Below are positions 26,781 through 35,339 of a DNA stretch of 64,000 nucleotides, one piece after another. Origin of the DNA: an uncultured Shewanella sp. (GTDB lineage Bacteria > Pseudomonadota > Gammaproteobacteria > Enterobacterales > Shewanellaceae); contig NZ_CANLKR010000005.1 of assembly GCF_947491715.1 (NCBI RefSeq), positions 1 through 64,000 of the forward strand, given 5' to 3'. The first letter of the stretch is position 1; each line of letters begins with the position of its first letter. The notes under the pieces were generated by a model. It was not told the DNA's origin. It saw nothing but the letters and a program-made list of their open reading frames with translations, and searched no databases. Position numbers and translations under genes: made by a program.

Positions 26781-27092
26781 TTAAGCAGCTTCTTGCCCTG
26801 CTTTTTTAACCGCTTTTTTTTTGCTGGCAGGTGTTTTAGCAGTAACCGGCTCCTCTTTCACACTTGAGCCTCCCTTTAATATTTTCATCAAGTCATCCTT
26901 ATGTTTCGCAAGGTAAAAACTCAGGCTTTCATAAGTTGCATCATCAATATCCAGCGCTGATTCGGCTAATAATGGCTGAAGATTATCAGCAATATCCAGC
27001 ATTTTATCATAGGCATCCGCATCTTTTTTTGATGTAAATGTCATTTTTTCTACCCCTTCTCTAACCACAACAAATTGTGTGATAACCGCCAT
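26781..27092 (-). CDS. yebG: SOS-induced protein YebG
   Basis: About 103 residues starting MAVITQFVVVREGVEKMTFT, close to E. coli YebG in the first 40 residues (SKKDADAYDKMLDIADNL). The C-terminus is Lys/Ala-rich and variable in this family. Its molecular function is unknown, but it is a classical LexA-regulated gene. A near-perfect LexA box sits 11 bases upstream of the chosen ATG; the four-codon N-terminal extension would start inside that box, which supports 27092 as the true start. Confidence 0.92.
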   Translation of the reverse strand: MAVITQFVVVREGVEKMTFTSKKDADAYDKMLDIADNLQPLLAESALDIDDATYESLSFYLAKHKDDLMKILKGGSSVKEEPVTAKTPASKKKAVKKAGQEAA

Positions 27093-27103
27093 AAGCCACT
27101 CCA

Positions 27104-27123
27104 TACTGTTTTTATATACAGTA
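27104..27123. promoter_or_regulatory. LexA box of yebG
   Basis: TACTGTTTTTATATACAGTA fits the gammaproteobacterial LexA operator (CTG-N10-CAG inside TACTGT/ACAGTA). It lies just before yebG, which is LexA-controlled in E. coli. Confidence 0.9.
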
Positions 27124-27387
27124 CCTATTTTGCCATATTTTCCTCAATATGCAAGTCATAAACCACCTTAATGACAACAGAGTCCTCCTACCTGAATAGC
27201 TAAGCTCGCCTTTTCAGGTTTTTTAGGTATATAATCTAATAAGATTTCTCTGATATATAAATATTGCTCACTAATCAATAGTAAAGATGATTTTTCGAGT
27301 AAGCTCATAGAAGTAAGCATTATATAAATACATACGTACACATCAACACATTCGCCGTCAACAATCACTAAGTAGGTTAACAAGGTT
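27124..27387. other. divergent intergenic region yebG/pqiA
   Basis: It holds both promoters. A minus-strand frame ending in GGLCCH at 27168 has no ribosome site and overlaps the pqiA start, so it is not called. Confidence 0.4.
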
Positions 27388-28020
27388 ATGGGATCACAAG
27401 CCGAGAATGGGAGTATAGTGTTATGCCACTCTTGCGACTTAGCCATAAGAAAACGAGCCCTGCCTATGGGTGTAAGAGCCTTATGTCCCCGTTGCCACTC
27501 TCCTCTTTATCACACCCCCTACTGCTCACTCAATGGCATGTTAGCCTTATGTATCACAGCACTCATTTTCTTCCTGCCTGCACATCTACTGCCGATGCTT
27601 GAATTGCATTTTCTTGGGAGCATTAGAACCACAACAGTATTTGAAGGCGCCTTGGCCGTCGGTAAACAAGGTTATTGGATTGTTGGAATTGCAGTAATGA
27701 CCGCAGCGGTATTTGGCCCCATGTTATTACTGCTTTCAATACTGAGTCAGATAATCATCGTTAAACACAGATTATCTTCGCCTTTTCATCGAAAGATACT
27801 CAAGAAGTTACTGATGTTACATACATTATTAACCCAATTATCGATGTTAGAGATTTATGTTATTAGTTTTCTGGTTTCCGCTTTTCAACTGTCTGATTTT
27901 GCAACTATTACTTTCGGTATGGGCACATTTTGTTTTACGATGCTCTTTCTATCGAGCTTATTTTTATTGAGAGAATACGATCTTGAACACATGTGGAGCC
28001 TGTTAGATGAAAGAAGCTGA
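27388..28020 (+). CDS. PqiA-family membrane protein, first half-size copy
   Basis: A 210-residue inner-membrane protein with a cytoplasmic zinc-ribbon-like start (CHSCDL...ALCPRCHSPL) and four membrane segments at about 50-195. E. coli YebS (LetA) and PqiA are about twice this length, with two such modules fused. Here the two modules are separate genes overlapping by 14 bases. Together they would be the inner-membrane part of a YebT-type lipid-transport tunnel (compare LetAB). Upstream AAGGTT serves as a weak ribosome site. Confidence 0.88.
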   Translation: MGSQAENGSIVLCHSCDLAIRKRALPMGVRALCPRCHSPLYHTPYCSLNGMLALCITALIFFLPAHLLPMLELHFLGSIRTTTVFEGALAVGKQGYWIVGIAVMTAAVFGPMLLLLSILSQIIIVKHRLSSPFHRKILKKLLMLHTLLTQLSMLEIYVISFLVSAFQLSDFATITFGMGTFCFTMLFLSSLFLLREYDLEHMWSLLDERS

Positions 28021-28648
28021 AACCTTGCTGCAAGGAAAGGATATACAGTTAACAGCCTGCCCAACTTGTAAACAAATCACATCGTCAAGTCACACAATTT
28101 GTCAGCGCTGTGATAGTGCTTTACAGGTAAGAGATACCTTAAGCCTTCAAAAAAGCTGGGCATTGGTGATCACGGCTGCCATTTTGCTGATCCCTGCTAA
28201 CATTTACCCTATTACTATGCTCACTAAGCAAGGTAATATTCGTTATGACACCATTTTTACTGGGATCATCCACCTCGTTCAAACAGGTATGTTGCCTATT
28301 GCTATCATTGTTTTTATTGCTAGTATATTAGTACCTTGGTTGAAAATCATTGGCCTAACATTGTATTTAAGTGCCATCACTTTCAACTTACCTTTATCCA
28401 AAAAGAAACTCATGCTAGGTTTTCATATTATTGAAATAATTGGCCGTTGGTCCATGCTAGATCTTTTTGTTATTTCACTTACCGTCGCTTTGGTCAATAT
28501 GGGTCAACTGTTAGATGCTCAACCTGCCCCAGCGGCAACGCCCTTCGCCTTAGTCATTTTACTCACGCAAACCGCGGCAAAAGTTTTAGACACGCGTTTA
28601 CTTTGGGATCGACTGGACACTCAAGATGACACAAATAGAACACCCTAA
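28007..28648 (+). CDS. PqiA-family membrane protein, second half-size copy
   Basis: A 213-residue protein with a CPTC...CQRC zinc-ribbon-like start and four membrane segments. It includes the PqiA-family stretch LIPANIYPITML and the later WSMLDLFVISLTVALVNMG. It corresponds to the C-terminal module of fused YebS. It overlaps the first PqiA gene by 14 bases and the MCE gene by 23 bases, so the three are tightly coupled. Confidence 0.88.
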   Translation: MKEAETLLQGKDIQLTACPTCKQITSSSHTICQRCDSALQVRDTLSLQKSWALVITAAILLIPANIYPITMLTKQGNIRYDTIFTGIIHLVQTGMLPIAIIVFIASILVPWLKIIGLTLYLSAITFNLPLSKKKLMLGFHIIEIIGRWSMLDLFVISLTVALVNMGQLLDAQPAPAATPFALVILLTQTAAKVLDTRLLWDRLDTQDDTNRTP

Positions 28649-31247
28649 AATTGTTAAAAAAAAGCTCTTCTCTCCTATTTGGTTACTACCCGCGGTTGCA
28701 CTCATCTTAGCTGCGTGGTTAGGAATACAAAGTATTCGAGATGCCGGTATCACAGTCAGAATTCATTTTCCCAATGCCAGTGGGATGGAAGTGGGAAAAA
28801 CATTAGTGCGTTATCAAGGACTCAATATGGGTAAAGTCGTTGATATCAGCATCGATAAGAACTTAAGTGGCGTCAATGTCGATGTATTAATGGATTCACG
28901 AGCAGAACCCTTCTTACGTGCCAATACACAATTTTGGCTCGTCAAACCTAAAGCCTCTATAATGGGAGTGCAAGGCTTAGATGCCATTTTTTCAGGAAAT
29001 TACATTGGCATGCTGCCTGGAACGGGTAGTCCAAAAATGTCTTTTAAAGCAGAAACCAATGCGCCAGTTATGCAAGCTGGCAGTGAAGGGATCATTTTAA
29101 AACTCAATGCCTCACGTCTAGGTTCATTAGAAGTGGGATCACCCATTTATTTTCGACAAATTCCCGTGGGACAAGTTGTCGCTTACGATCTCAATACAAG
29201 TGATAATATTCAAATCAGTATCTTTATTCGCAAACAATATAGCCACCTTGTTAAAATTGACTCACAATTTTGGAATGTATCAGGACTGAACATCGATGCG
29301 TCATTATCCGAACTGCAAATTAATGTGGAAAGCCTGGCGTCTATCTTAGCAGGCGGCATCAGCTTTAATTCTAATGACAATTCTCAAGTAGCCCAATCCA
29401 ATGATAATTTCACCTTATATGAGAGTAAGAAAGAGGCATTAGAAGGTGTGTCTTTCACCTTAAAAGCTGATGATACCTATGGTATCGACAAAGGCACCAA
29501 TATTGTTTTTAGAGGCATAAAAATCGGCCAAGTCACCCAAGTTGATCTGACCTCAAAAGGAGTCAACATGATGGCAAAGCTAGATAATGCCTATCAAGAC
29601 TTACTGACTCAAAGTGCACAGTTTTGGGTCAGCGGCGCCAAAATTTCCTTATCTGGCATACAACATCCTGAGCGTTTAATCACAGGCAGTGTGATTAATT
29701 TTAAAGCCGGAACTGGACCGGCAAGCGATGAATACCCATTATTGGATAAAGCCCCAGATAAACAGTCTAACAATCTCTATTTAACGCTTAATTCTCAGAC
29801 TAACCCCGATCTCTCCGTTGGCGCCGAAGTGCGTTATAAACAAATCAAAATAGGTGAAATAACCGACGTCTCTCTCAATGACACACTCACAAGAGTTGAC
29901 TATCAAGTCAAAATCTATCCTGAATTTGCACAATTGGTAACAAAAACAAGTTACTTCGTATCCGAAGCAGCCGTCTCAATTAACGCCACTTTAGACCAAG
30001 TTAAGGTCAAGACTCGTGATTTAGCCACCTTTGTCAAAGGCGCGATAAGCTTAGTACAAGGGACTTCTCGTGTACGAGTTGATAATCAAGCTCAATTAAG
30101 ACTGTTTCAATCAGATGTTGCCGCCAGCGATTTTTTTGCTCATCAACGTTCAATTAAATTAACATTGCAAAGCCCAGATGGCGCCAGCCTGTCTGCAGGT
30201 TCACCCGTTTATTATAAGAAAATGCAAATTGGCAGTGTCAAACAAGTCACTTGGTCTGAAAAAACACAAGCCTTTAATGTCAATATACAGATCCAAAAAC
30301 AGTTTAAAGGATTAATCAATAACCAAACTGTTTTTTGGCAAAATAGCGCCGTCTCTGTCAATGCGAGTTTGAGTGGTGTTGAAGTAAACGTGGCGCCCCT
30401 TAAAGGCGCCATACAAGGCAGCATTGCGCTGGGCATACTAGAAGATCACCAAACTGGCGATCGCACTCATTTATATACCAGTAAAAAACTTGCCTTATCA
30501 CAAGCTAAATCAATAACCTTACGCTTTCCCGCTGAAGCAAAACTCACCGCTAATGCACCGATCCGCTATTTAGGCTATCAAATAGGAGAAGTGGAAACTG
30601 TTAGCCTTGATCCTTCTCTAAAAACCTTAACTGCCAAAGCCTATCTCTATGGCGAGTATGCCAGCCCCTTTTTACGTACAGATGCTCAATACTCATTGGT
30701 CGATGCACAAATTGATTTAACTGGGATCAAAGCGCCAGAAACCTTACTGACGGGTCCTTTTATTAAAGTGACGCCTGGAAAGAGTGAACAAAAGATCCAC
30801 TCCTTTAACGGCACTTTACACGGACAAATTCACTTACCTCCAGATGCGCTCACCTTCGCGATCACAACAAGACAACTTGGCTCATTAAAAGTTGGTACCC
30901 CTTTATTTTTTAGAGGCATACATATTGGACAAATCGATCACTATGCCTTATCAGGTCAAGGAACTTTCGTCAAACTATATGCCCATGTTGAACCTCAATA
31001 TCGCAACTTAGTGAATCGCTCAAGTCAATTTTGGGATCTCTCAGGTATCAAAGTCAATGTCGGGCTATTTTCAGGTGCGCAAGTCGATACAGGTTCCTTA
31101 GAAACGATTCTGGCTGGCGGAATTGGTATAGCCACCAAAGATACAACCATCTCAGAGAATAGATTAAAAAGCGGCGACAGTTTTACACTTCACCATAAAA
31201 AAGATCCCAGCTGGGATAACTGGTCTCCCGCTCAAGCCACTCCTTAA
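28626..31247 (+). CDS. yebT: multi-MCE-domain lipid transport protein (YebT/LetB type)
   Basis: An 873-residue protein (E. coli YebT/LetB 877). One N-terminal membrane anchor (PIWLLPAVALILAAWLGI) is followed by about seven MCE domains, each starting with a pattern like VRYQGLNMGKV, IYFRQIPVGQV, VFRGIKIGQV, VRYKQIKIGEI, VYYKKMQIGSV, IRYLGYQIGEV, LFFRGIHIGQI. Stacked MCE rings form a hydrophobic tunnel across the periplasm for lipid traffic between membranes. It is the third gene of the operon with two half-size PqiA proteins. A hairpin follows at 31261. Confidence 0.95.
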   Translation: MTQIEHPKIVKKKLFSPIWLLPAVALILAAWLGIQSIRDAGITVRIHFPNASGMEVGKTLVRYQGLNMGKVVDISIDKNLSGVNVDVLMDSRAEPFLRANTQFWLVKPKASIMGVQGLDAIFSGNYIGMLPGTGSPKMSFKAETNAPVMQAGSEGIILKLNASRLGSLEVGSPIYFRQIPVGQVVAYDLNTSDNIQISIFIRKQYSHLVKIDSQFWNVSGLNIDASLSELQINVESLASILAGGISFNSNDNSQVAQSNDNFTLYESKKEALEGVSFTLKADDTYGIDKGTNIVFRGIKIGQVTQVDLTSKGVNMMAKLDNAYQDLLTQSAQFWVSGAKISLSGIQHPERLITGSVINFKAGTGPASDEYPLLDKAPDKQSNNLYLTLNSQTNPDLSVGAEVRYKQIKIGEITDVSLNDTLTRVDYQVKIYPEFAQLVTKTSYFVSEAAVSINATLDQVKVKTRDLATFVKGAISLVQGTSRVRVDNQAQLRLFQSDVAASDFFAHQRSIKLTLQSPDGASLSAGSPVYYKKMQIGSVKQVTWSEKTQAFNVNIQIQKQFKGLINNQTVFWQNSAVSVNASLSGVEVNVAPLKGAIQGSIALGILEDHQTGDRTHLYTSKKLALSQAKSITLRFPAEAKLTANAPIRYLGYQIGEVETVSLDPSLKTLTAKAYLYGEYASPFLRTDAQYSLVDAQIDLTGIKAPETLLTGPFIKVTPGKSEQKIHSFNGTLHGQIHLPPDALTFAITTRQLGSLKVGTPLFFRGIHIGQIDHYALSGQGTFVKLYAHVEPQYRNLVNRSSQFWDLSGIKVNVGLFSGAQVDTGSLETILAGGIGIATKDTTISENRLKSGDSFTLHHKKDPSWDNWSPAQATP

Positions 31248-31260
31248 GTTTTTATTTTGC

Positions 31261-31293
31261 TCACTCCATGACATCACCTAAAATCATGGAGTG
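31261..31293. terminator. hairpin after the MCE operon
   Basis: The arms TCACTCCATGA and TCATGGAGTGA form an 11-bp perfect stem with an 11-base loop. No T-tract follows, so it may be a processing or weak termination hairpin. Confidence 0.55.
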
Positions 31294-31437
31294 AGAACTG
31301 CACTAATTTGTACGCCTTCATTTTTTTAACTAGACTCTAAATAGCCAGCTTACTCCACTTTTGTCTCAATCATTAAGTCTGTAAACAGTTTAATGGCTGT
31401 ATTCTATTCCAATATTTAATTAATTAAGGATATTATT

Positions 31438-31833
31438 ATGCCAATAAAAAACATTGCGTTAAGTCTAGGACTCTCTGTTTTATTTATCTCAAGCAGTGCC
31501 ATGGCTAACCCGAACGATGTCTCGGGTCATTGGGTCGGCGTGAACTTCGCCAGTAAAATTAAAGGGCCAACTAAAATCACCATGACATTAAAACAAACAG
31601 ATCAGATGGTTATGGGGAAATACTTAGCCGAAACAGGTGTTGCTAAAAAGGGGCAAGGCATGAAAACCACGCCAAAAACCTTTAAAATACGTTGGAGAAA
31701 TACCGCGCCCAAATGCCCAGGAAAATACGTTTATGAATACACATTAAATGGTGAGCAACTCACTTGGATGTTTGTCGGTGAGGACTGCCTAGGCATAGAA
31801 AAAGGCCATGGTTATGCCAAACGCGAACCATAA
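31438..31833 (+). CDS. small secreted protein of unknown function
   Basis: A 131-residue protein with a clear Sec signal peptide (cleavage after AMA at about residue 23). The mature part is about 108 residues, basic, strand-rich, with VSGHWVGV at its start and two Cys (APKCPGKY and GEDCLGIE) that could pair. I do not recognise the family; the pattern suggests a small lipocalin-like or avidin-like barrel, but that is a guess. AAGGA lies 9 bases upstream of the ATG. It stands alone. Confidence 0.65.
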   Translation: MPIKNIALSLGLSVLFISSSAMANPNDVSGHWVGVNFASKIKGPTKITMTLKQTDQMVMGKYLAETGVAKKGQGMKTTPKTFKIRWRNTAPKCPGKYVYEYTLNGEQLTWMFVGEDCLGIEKGHGYAKREP

Positions 31834-31841
31834 CAACACAT

Positions 31842-32567
31842 TTAATCCGCTGCAAAAAAATTCACTATCGATTGCGCCATCCAAGTAGCGTCAGGCGCTA
31901 CTTTTAATGACAAGAAGCTGCTATTGACTAATTCTGCTGAAAGAATAGTAGAACGCAGCTTAATTAAATCATGACAATAATCAGTACTAAACTCTGGATG
32001 ACCTTGAATGCCTAAAAAATGTGAACCCAATTGAAACATCCCATAAGAGCAAAATTCACTTGACGCTAATACGCTTGCAGAATCAGGTAAACAAATCACT
32101 TGATCTTGATGACTCATCACTAGAGATACCTCAGATAGATCCCCTCCATTCCTATTTTTGGCCATCCAAGGCATGATTTTCATTAGTTGGCAGGCCATGA
32201 CACCCAGCCCCCACCCTTTATCAGAGCGTTCGACTTTACCCCCCAGCGCTTTGGCTATCATTTGATGACCAAAACAAATACCAACACATTTTTTCTGACG
32301 TTCATTAAGTTGATGCACATAATCTTCTAAGGCATGGATCCAAGCTTCATCATCATTCACACAAGCTCGGCTACCTGAAATAATATACCCATCACACTCA
32401 TCAATTTCTTGAGGATAGTGGCCATCCAAAACAGCATAAAATACGAGCTCAATAGCATCATTTTGCTGACATGAAGCAAAGAGGTGAGTGAACATTTGCG
32501 GGTAACCACCATGCTTGACTTGAAAGTGTTCACGTACAACATCACACAGTAAAAGACCTATTTTCAT
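31842..32567 (-). CDS. class-I glutamine-amidotransferase-like gamma-glutamyl hydrolase
   Basis: A 241-residue class-I GATase fold. The nucleophile elbow is CVGICFGHQMIAKALGG (Cys at about 98) and the His-Glu pair is in IQGHPEFS (about 187), so the triad is complete. It has no synthetase partner domain. Such stand-alone enzymes (compare PuuD) hydrolyse gamma-glutamyl amides. As last gene of a cluster with a permease, a GS-like ligase, an ALDH and an Fe-ADH, its likely job is to split the oxidised gamma-glutamyl product, here gamma-glutamylglycine into glutamate and glycine. That substrate is inferred. AAGGAGAC precedes the start. Confidence 0.8.
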   Translation of the reverse strand: MKIGLLLCDVVREHFQVKHGGYPQMFTHLFASCQQNDAIELVFYAVLDGHYPQEIDECDGYIISGSRACVNDDEAWIHALEDYVHQLNERQKKCVGICFGHQMIAKALGGKVERSDKGWGLGVMACQLMKIMPWMAKNRNGGDLSEVSLVMSHQDQVICLPDSASVLASSEFCSYGMFQLGSHFLGIQGHPEFSTDYCHDLIKLRSTILSAELVNSSFLSLKVAPDATWMAQSIVNFFAAD

Positions 32568-32640
32568 CTTTGTCTCCTTGCCGCTATTTACCTGCTCATG
32601 AGCACCTAAACCTTTAAGGAAGTATCAGGCTTTAGATTAA

Positions 32641-33807
32641 TTATAACCGACCTTCAACCGCATCTGTAAATAAAGCCGTATATTCCTCTGCACTCAAAAT
32701 AATCGGATTCGTTGCAGCCGCCGCATCATCAACTGACATTTGCCCCGTTAGTTTCGCATCACGAAGATCAATATCAATAAGCGCTAGGGTATGAGGAATA
32801 TCAAGATGGCTTCTCAAGGCTAAAATCCAATCAATAAACCCACCCATACTCGGATGTTCAAACCCTAGACACGTTGCCAAATGAATCATTTTATCTTCAA
32901 TGACAGCTTGGTTTCGCTTTAAGACATAGGGCATTAAAATCGCATTTAACAGTCCATGATGTTTACCATAAAGCGCACCTAATGTATGAGCTAACGCATG
33001 CATGGCTCCGAGTCCTCTCTGGAACGCCGTTGCCCCCATCGTTGATGCCACCAACATCTGCATTCTCGCTTCAATATTATTTCCATCAAGAAACGCAATG
33101 GGCAAAAAATATTTAATACGCTTTATGCCTTCAATAGCAATGCCTTCCGCCATAGGGTGAAAAATCGGTGAGCAATAGGCTTCTAAAAGATGCGACAAGG
33201 CATCCATCCCTGTTGCTGCAGTAATATGAGGTGGTAATGCAAGGGTGAGTAGTGGATCGAGTAACACGCATTTTGGCATTAATTGAGGATGAAATAACAT
33301 TCTTTTTCGTGGGTACTGACCTTGTAAATCTGTGATCACCGTAGCACGCCCTACCTCAGATCCTGTCCCCGCTGTAGTCGGCACCGCAATCAAAGGTAAA
33401 ATTTTATCCCCTTGAATATGGATCCAATTATCGCCTACATCTTCCAGATCCCACAAAGCAAGGTTTTGCTTAGCACTCAACGCTATTGCTTTGGCTGCAT
33501 CTAAACTCGCTCCCCCTCCTAGCGCAATAATACCATTAATCCCTTTTTGATTGACTATGTTAGCACCTAAGGTAATATTTTCATCGGTAGGATCAGAGGC
33601 TATTTGAGAAAAAATATCACATTGGATCTGACTTTTTTCACATAATTGTTGAGCTTGTTTTACCATAGGAAAACCAGCTAGCTGACTGTCTGTCACTAAT
33701 AAGGCTTTGGTGATATTCAATGACGCGCAATATTGAGCAATAAAAGACAAACATCCTGCCCCGACCCTAATATCGGTAGGGTAATGCCAATGTGCCTCAA
33801 GTTTCAT
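32641..33807 (-). CDS. iron-dependent alcohol dehydrogenase
   Basis: About 388 residues, group III alcohol dehydrogenase. The nucleotide-binding part has ALGGGASLDAAKAIAL and AVPTTAGTGSEVGRATVI. The metal site has D and H from MDALSHLLEAYCS, then HALAHTLGALYGKHHGLLNA, giving the usual Asp plus three His. The start at 33807 follows GGAGGGAAA; the ORF opens 24 bases earlier inside the ALDH gene. In the proposed pathway it oxidises the hydroxyl of gamma-glutamylethanolamide. An alcohol dehydrogenase would have no role in the classical putrescine pathway, which makes it diagnostic. Confidence 0.9.
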   Translation of the reverse strand: MKLEAHWHYPTDIRVGAGCLSFIAQYCASLNITKALLVTDSQLAGFPMVKQAQQLCEKSQIQCDIFSQIASDPTDENITLGANIVNQKGINGIIALGGGASLDAAKAIALSAKQNLALWDLEDVGDNWIHIQGDKILPLIAVPTTAGTGSEVGRATVITDLQGQYPRKRMLFHPQLMPKCVLLDPLLTLALPPHITAATGMDALSHLLEAYCSPIFHPMAEGIAIEGIKRIKYFLPIAFLDGNNIEARMQMLVASTMGATAFQRGLGAMHALAHTLGALYGKHHGLLNAILMPYVLKRNQAVIEDKMIHLATCLGFEHPSMGGFIDWILALRSHLDIPHTLALIDIDLRDAKLTGQMSVDDAAAATNPIILSAEEYTALFTDAVEGRL

Positions 33808-33817
33808 TTTCCCTCCT

Positions 33818-35236
33818 TCAAGACACTGCATGTTGAATATAGTAAGACTTAGGCCGTGTTATCGACTCAAAGCCCAGTATGGACAAACTGCAGCCTCTTC
33901 CCGATTGCTTCACCCCAGTCCAAGCCAATGCAGGATCGAGATAATCACAACGATTAATGAATAAGGTTCCCGTATTAACACTATCACCTAAGGCTACCCC
34001 CGTCTCAATATCTTGTGTAAAAATAGCCGCTGTAAGCCCAAAGTCACTGTCGTTCATCAGCGCGATGGCTTCATCATCATCATTGACTTTTTGTATACCA
34101 ATCACAGGACCAAAAGACTCCTGTGTCATCACTTTCATTTGATGATTCACCCCCGTCAATACCTGAGGCGCTAAATAGGCAGTACCCAATTGACTCAAAG
34201 GAAACAATGCTTCATCGATATGCGCGGTAGCACCTAGCGCTATCGCCTCTTGTATTTGCTTTCTCACACTCAAAGCGGCAGCAGCGCTCACCATTGGGCC
34301 TAAAGTGGTATTGGGATCATTCGAACGACCCAGCACATATTGCAATACCTTTTCTATAAATGCGGCGACAAATTCATCATGAATTTTTTCATGCACATAA
34401 AGTCGTTCAATCGCACAGCAAGACTGGCCTGAATTAAAAAAAGCCCCATCCACCAGAGTATCCACCACTTCATTAATCATGACATCGCTGCGGACATAGG
34501 CAGGATCTTTGCCGCCCAATTCAAGTCCGAGATACATGAAACGTCCCGCAGCAGCTTGCTCTACTTTCTGCCCGCCGAAAACCGAGCCCGTAAATGCAAC
34601 ATGAGCAATAGCTTCTTGATTAATACAAGCTAAAATATTCTCGTGACTAGTATGCAAATATTGAATAACGCCTTTATCCATTCCCGCTTCTTCAAACGCA
34701 GTCACCAATCGCTCAGCACATAATGGCGTTTGAGCTGAATGTTTTATAATAACACTATTGCCTGCAAGTAATGCGGGAATAAGGCTATTAATGGCAGTCA
34801 AATAAGGGTAATTCCAAGGAGCGATAATCATAACAACCCCCAAAGGCTCTCGCTTAATATAGCGTGTCACCCCCGCTTTTTCAGCGATGTGTACAGGGGA
34901 TAATCCTTGTTCACAGATCTTTAATAAATATTGAGCACGTTCATCCACTCCATTGAGCTCGCCTTCACAATATCGAATGGGCCTGCCCATCATCCAACAA
35001 AGCTCATTCGCCAGTTCTTGCTTTTGACTCATCAAAATATCAATCGCACGAACACACAACAACTTCCGCTCAACCAATGACATGGCAGCCCAAGACAATT
35101 GTGTCACGTTGGCCCTGTGAACTAGCGTGTGTATTTCATCTTGTGTCGCTAAAGGACGAGTGACATAAATTTGATTATCGACTGGAGAAATCGTTTGTTG
35201 TAATGCTCCTCCACCCTTCTCATTCTTATCTGACAT
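33818..35236 (-). CDS. aldehyde dehydrogenase
   Basis: About 472 residues of the NAD(P)-dependent ALDH superfamily. The motifs are in order: APWNYPYLTAINSLIPALLAGN (about 120), FTGSVFGGQ (Rossmann turn), the general base Glu in LGLELGGKDPAYV, the catalytic Cys in FFNSGQSCCAIER (about 265), and QESFGPVIGI. The start at 35236 follows GAGGAG. It would oxidise the gamma-glutamyl aldehyde made by the adjacent iron ADH, whose reading frame opens just before this gene's end. It differs from PuuC-type enzymes in detail, but I cannot fix the subfamily by eye. Confidence 0.9.
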   Translation of the reverse strand: MSDKNEKGGGALQQTISPVDNQIYVTRPLATQDEIHTLVHRANVTQLSWAAMSLVERKLLCVRAIDILMSQKQELANELCWMMGRPIRYCEGELNGVDERAQYLLKICEQGLSPVHIAEKAGVTRYIKREPLGVVMIIAPWNYPYLTAINSLIPALLAGNSVIIKHSAQTPLCAERLVTAFEEAGMDKGVIQYLHTSHENILACINQEAIAHVAFTGSVFGGQKVEQAAAGRFMYLGLELGGKDPAYVRSDVMINEVVDTLVDGAFFNSGQSCCAIERLYVHEKIHDEFVAAFIEKVLQYVLGRSNDPNTTLGPMVSAAAALSVRKQIQEAIALGATAHIDEALFPLSQLGTAYLAPQVLTGVNHQMKVMTQESFGPVIGIQKVNDDDEAIALMNDSDFGLTAAIFTQDIETGVALGDSVNTGTLFINRCDYLDPALAWTGVKQSGRGCSLSILGFESITRPKSYYIQHAVS

Positions 35237-35248
35237 TTGCACTCCTCA

Positions 35249-35297
35249 CTAAATGATTTCAAATAACGTCCTTCCCATTCGCGGCTATTGGCAAGAA
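35249..35297 (-). pseudogene. decayed copy of the 3' end of the glutamine-synthetase-like gene
   Basis: Read on the minus strand it gives ANSREWEGRYLKSF. The intact gene next door ends ANSREWEEREYRK...YFEII. At the DNA level, GAATGGGAAG is joined to TATTTGAAATCATTTAG. The intact gene has about 40 more bases between these blocks and one more T. It is therefore a fragment of a second copy with an internal deletion and a frameshift, lying between the ligase and the ALDH gene. Confidence 0.65.
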
Positions 35298-35339
35298 TAT
35301 TGGCAAACAGCTTGTTCGACATTCCTGAACCTCGCTAAA

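Noticed and set aside
27168..27446. Minus-strand frame ending GGLCCH between yebG and pqiA
   Set aside because: No ribosome site at either plausible internal Met, and it overlaps the pqiA start. It may still be a small gene, but I cannot support it.
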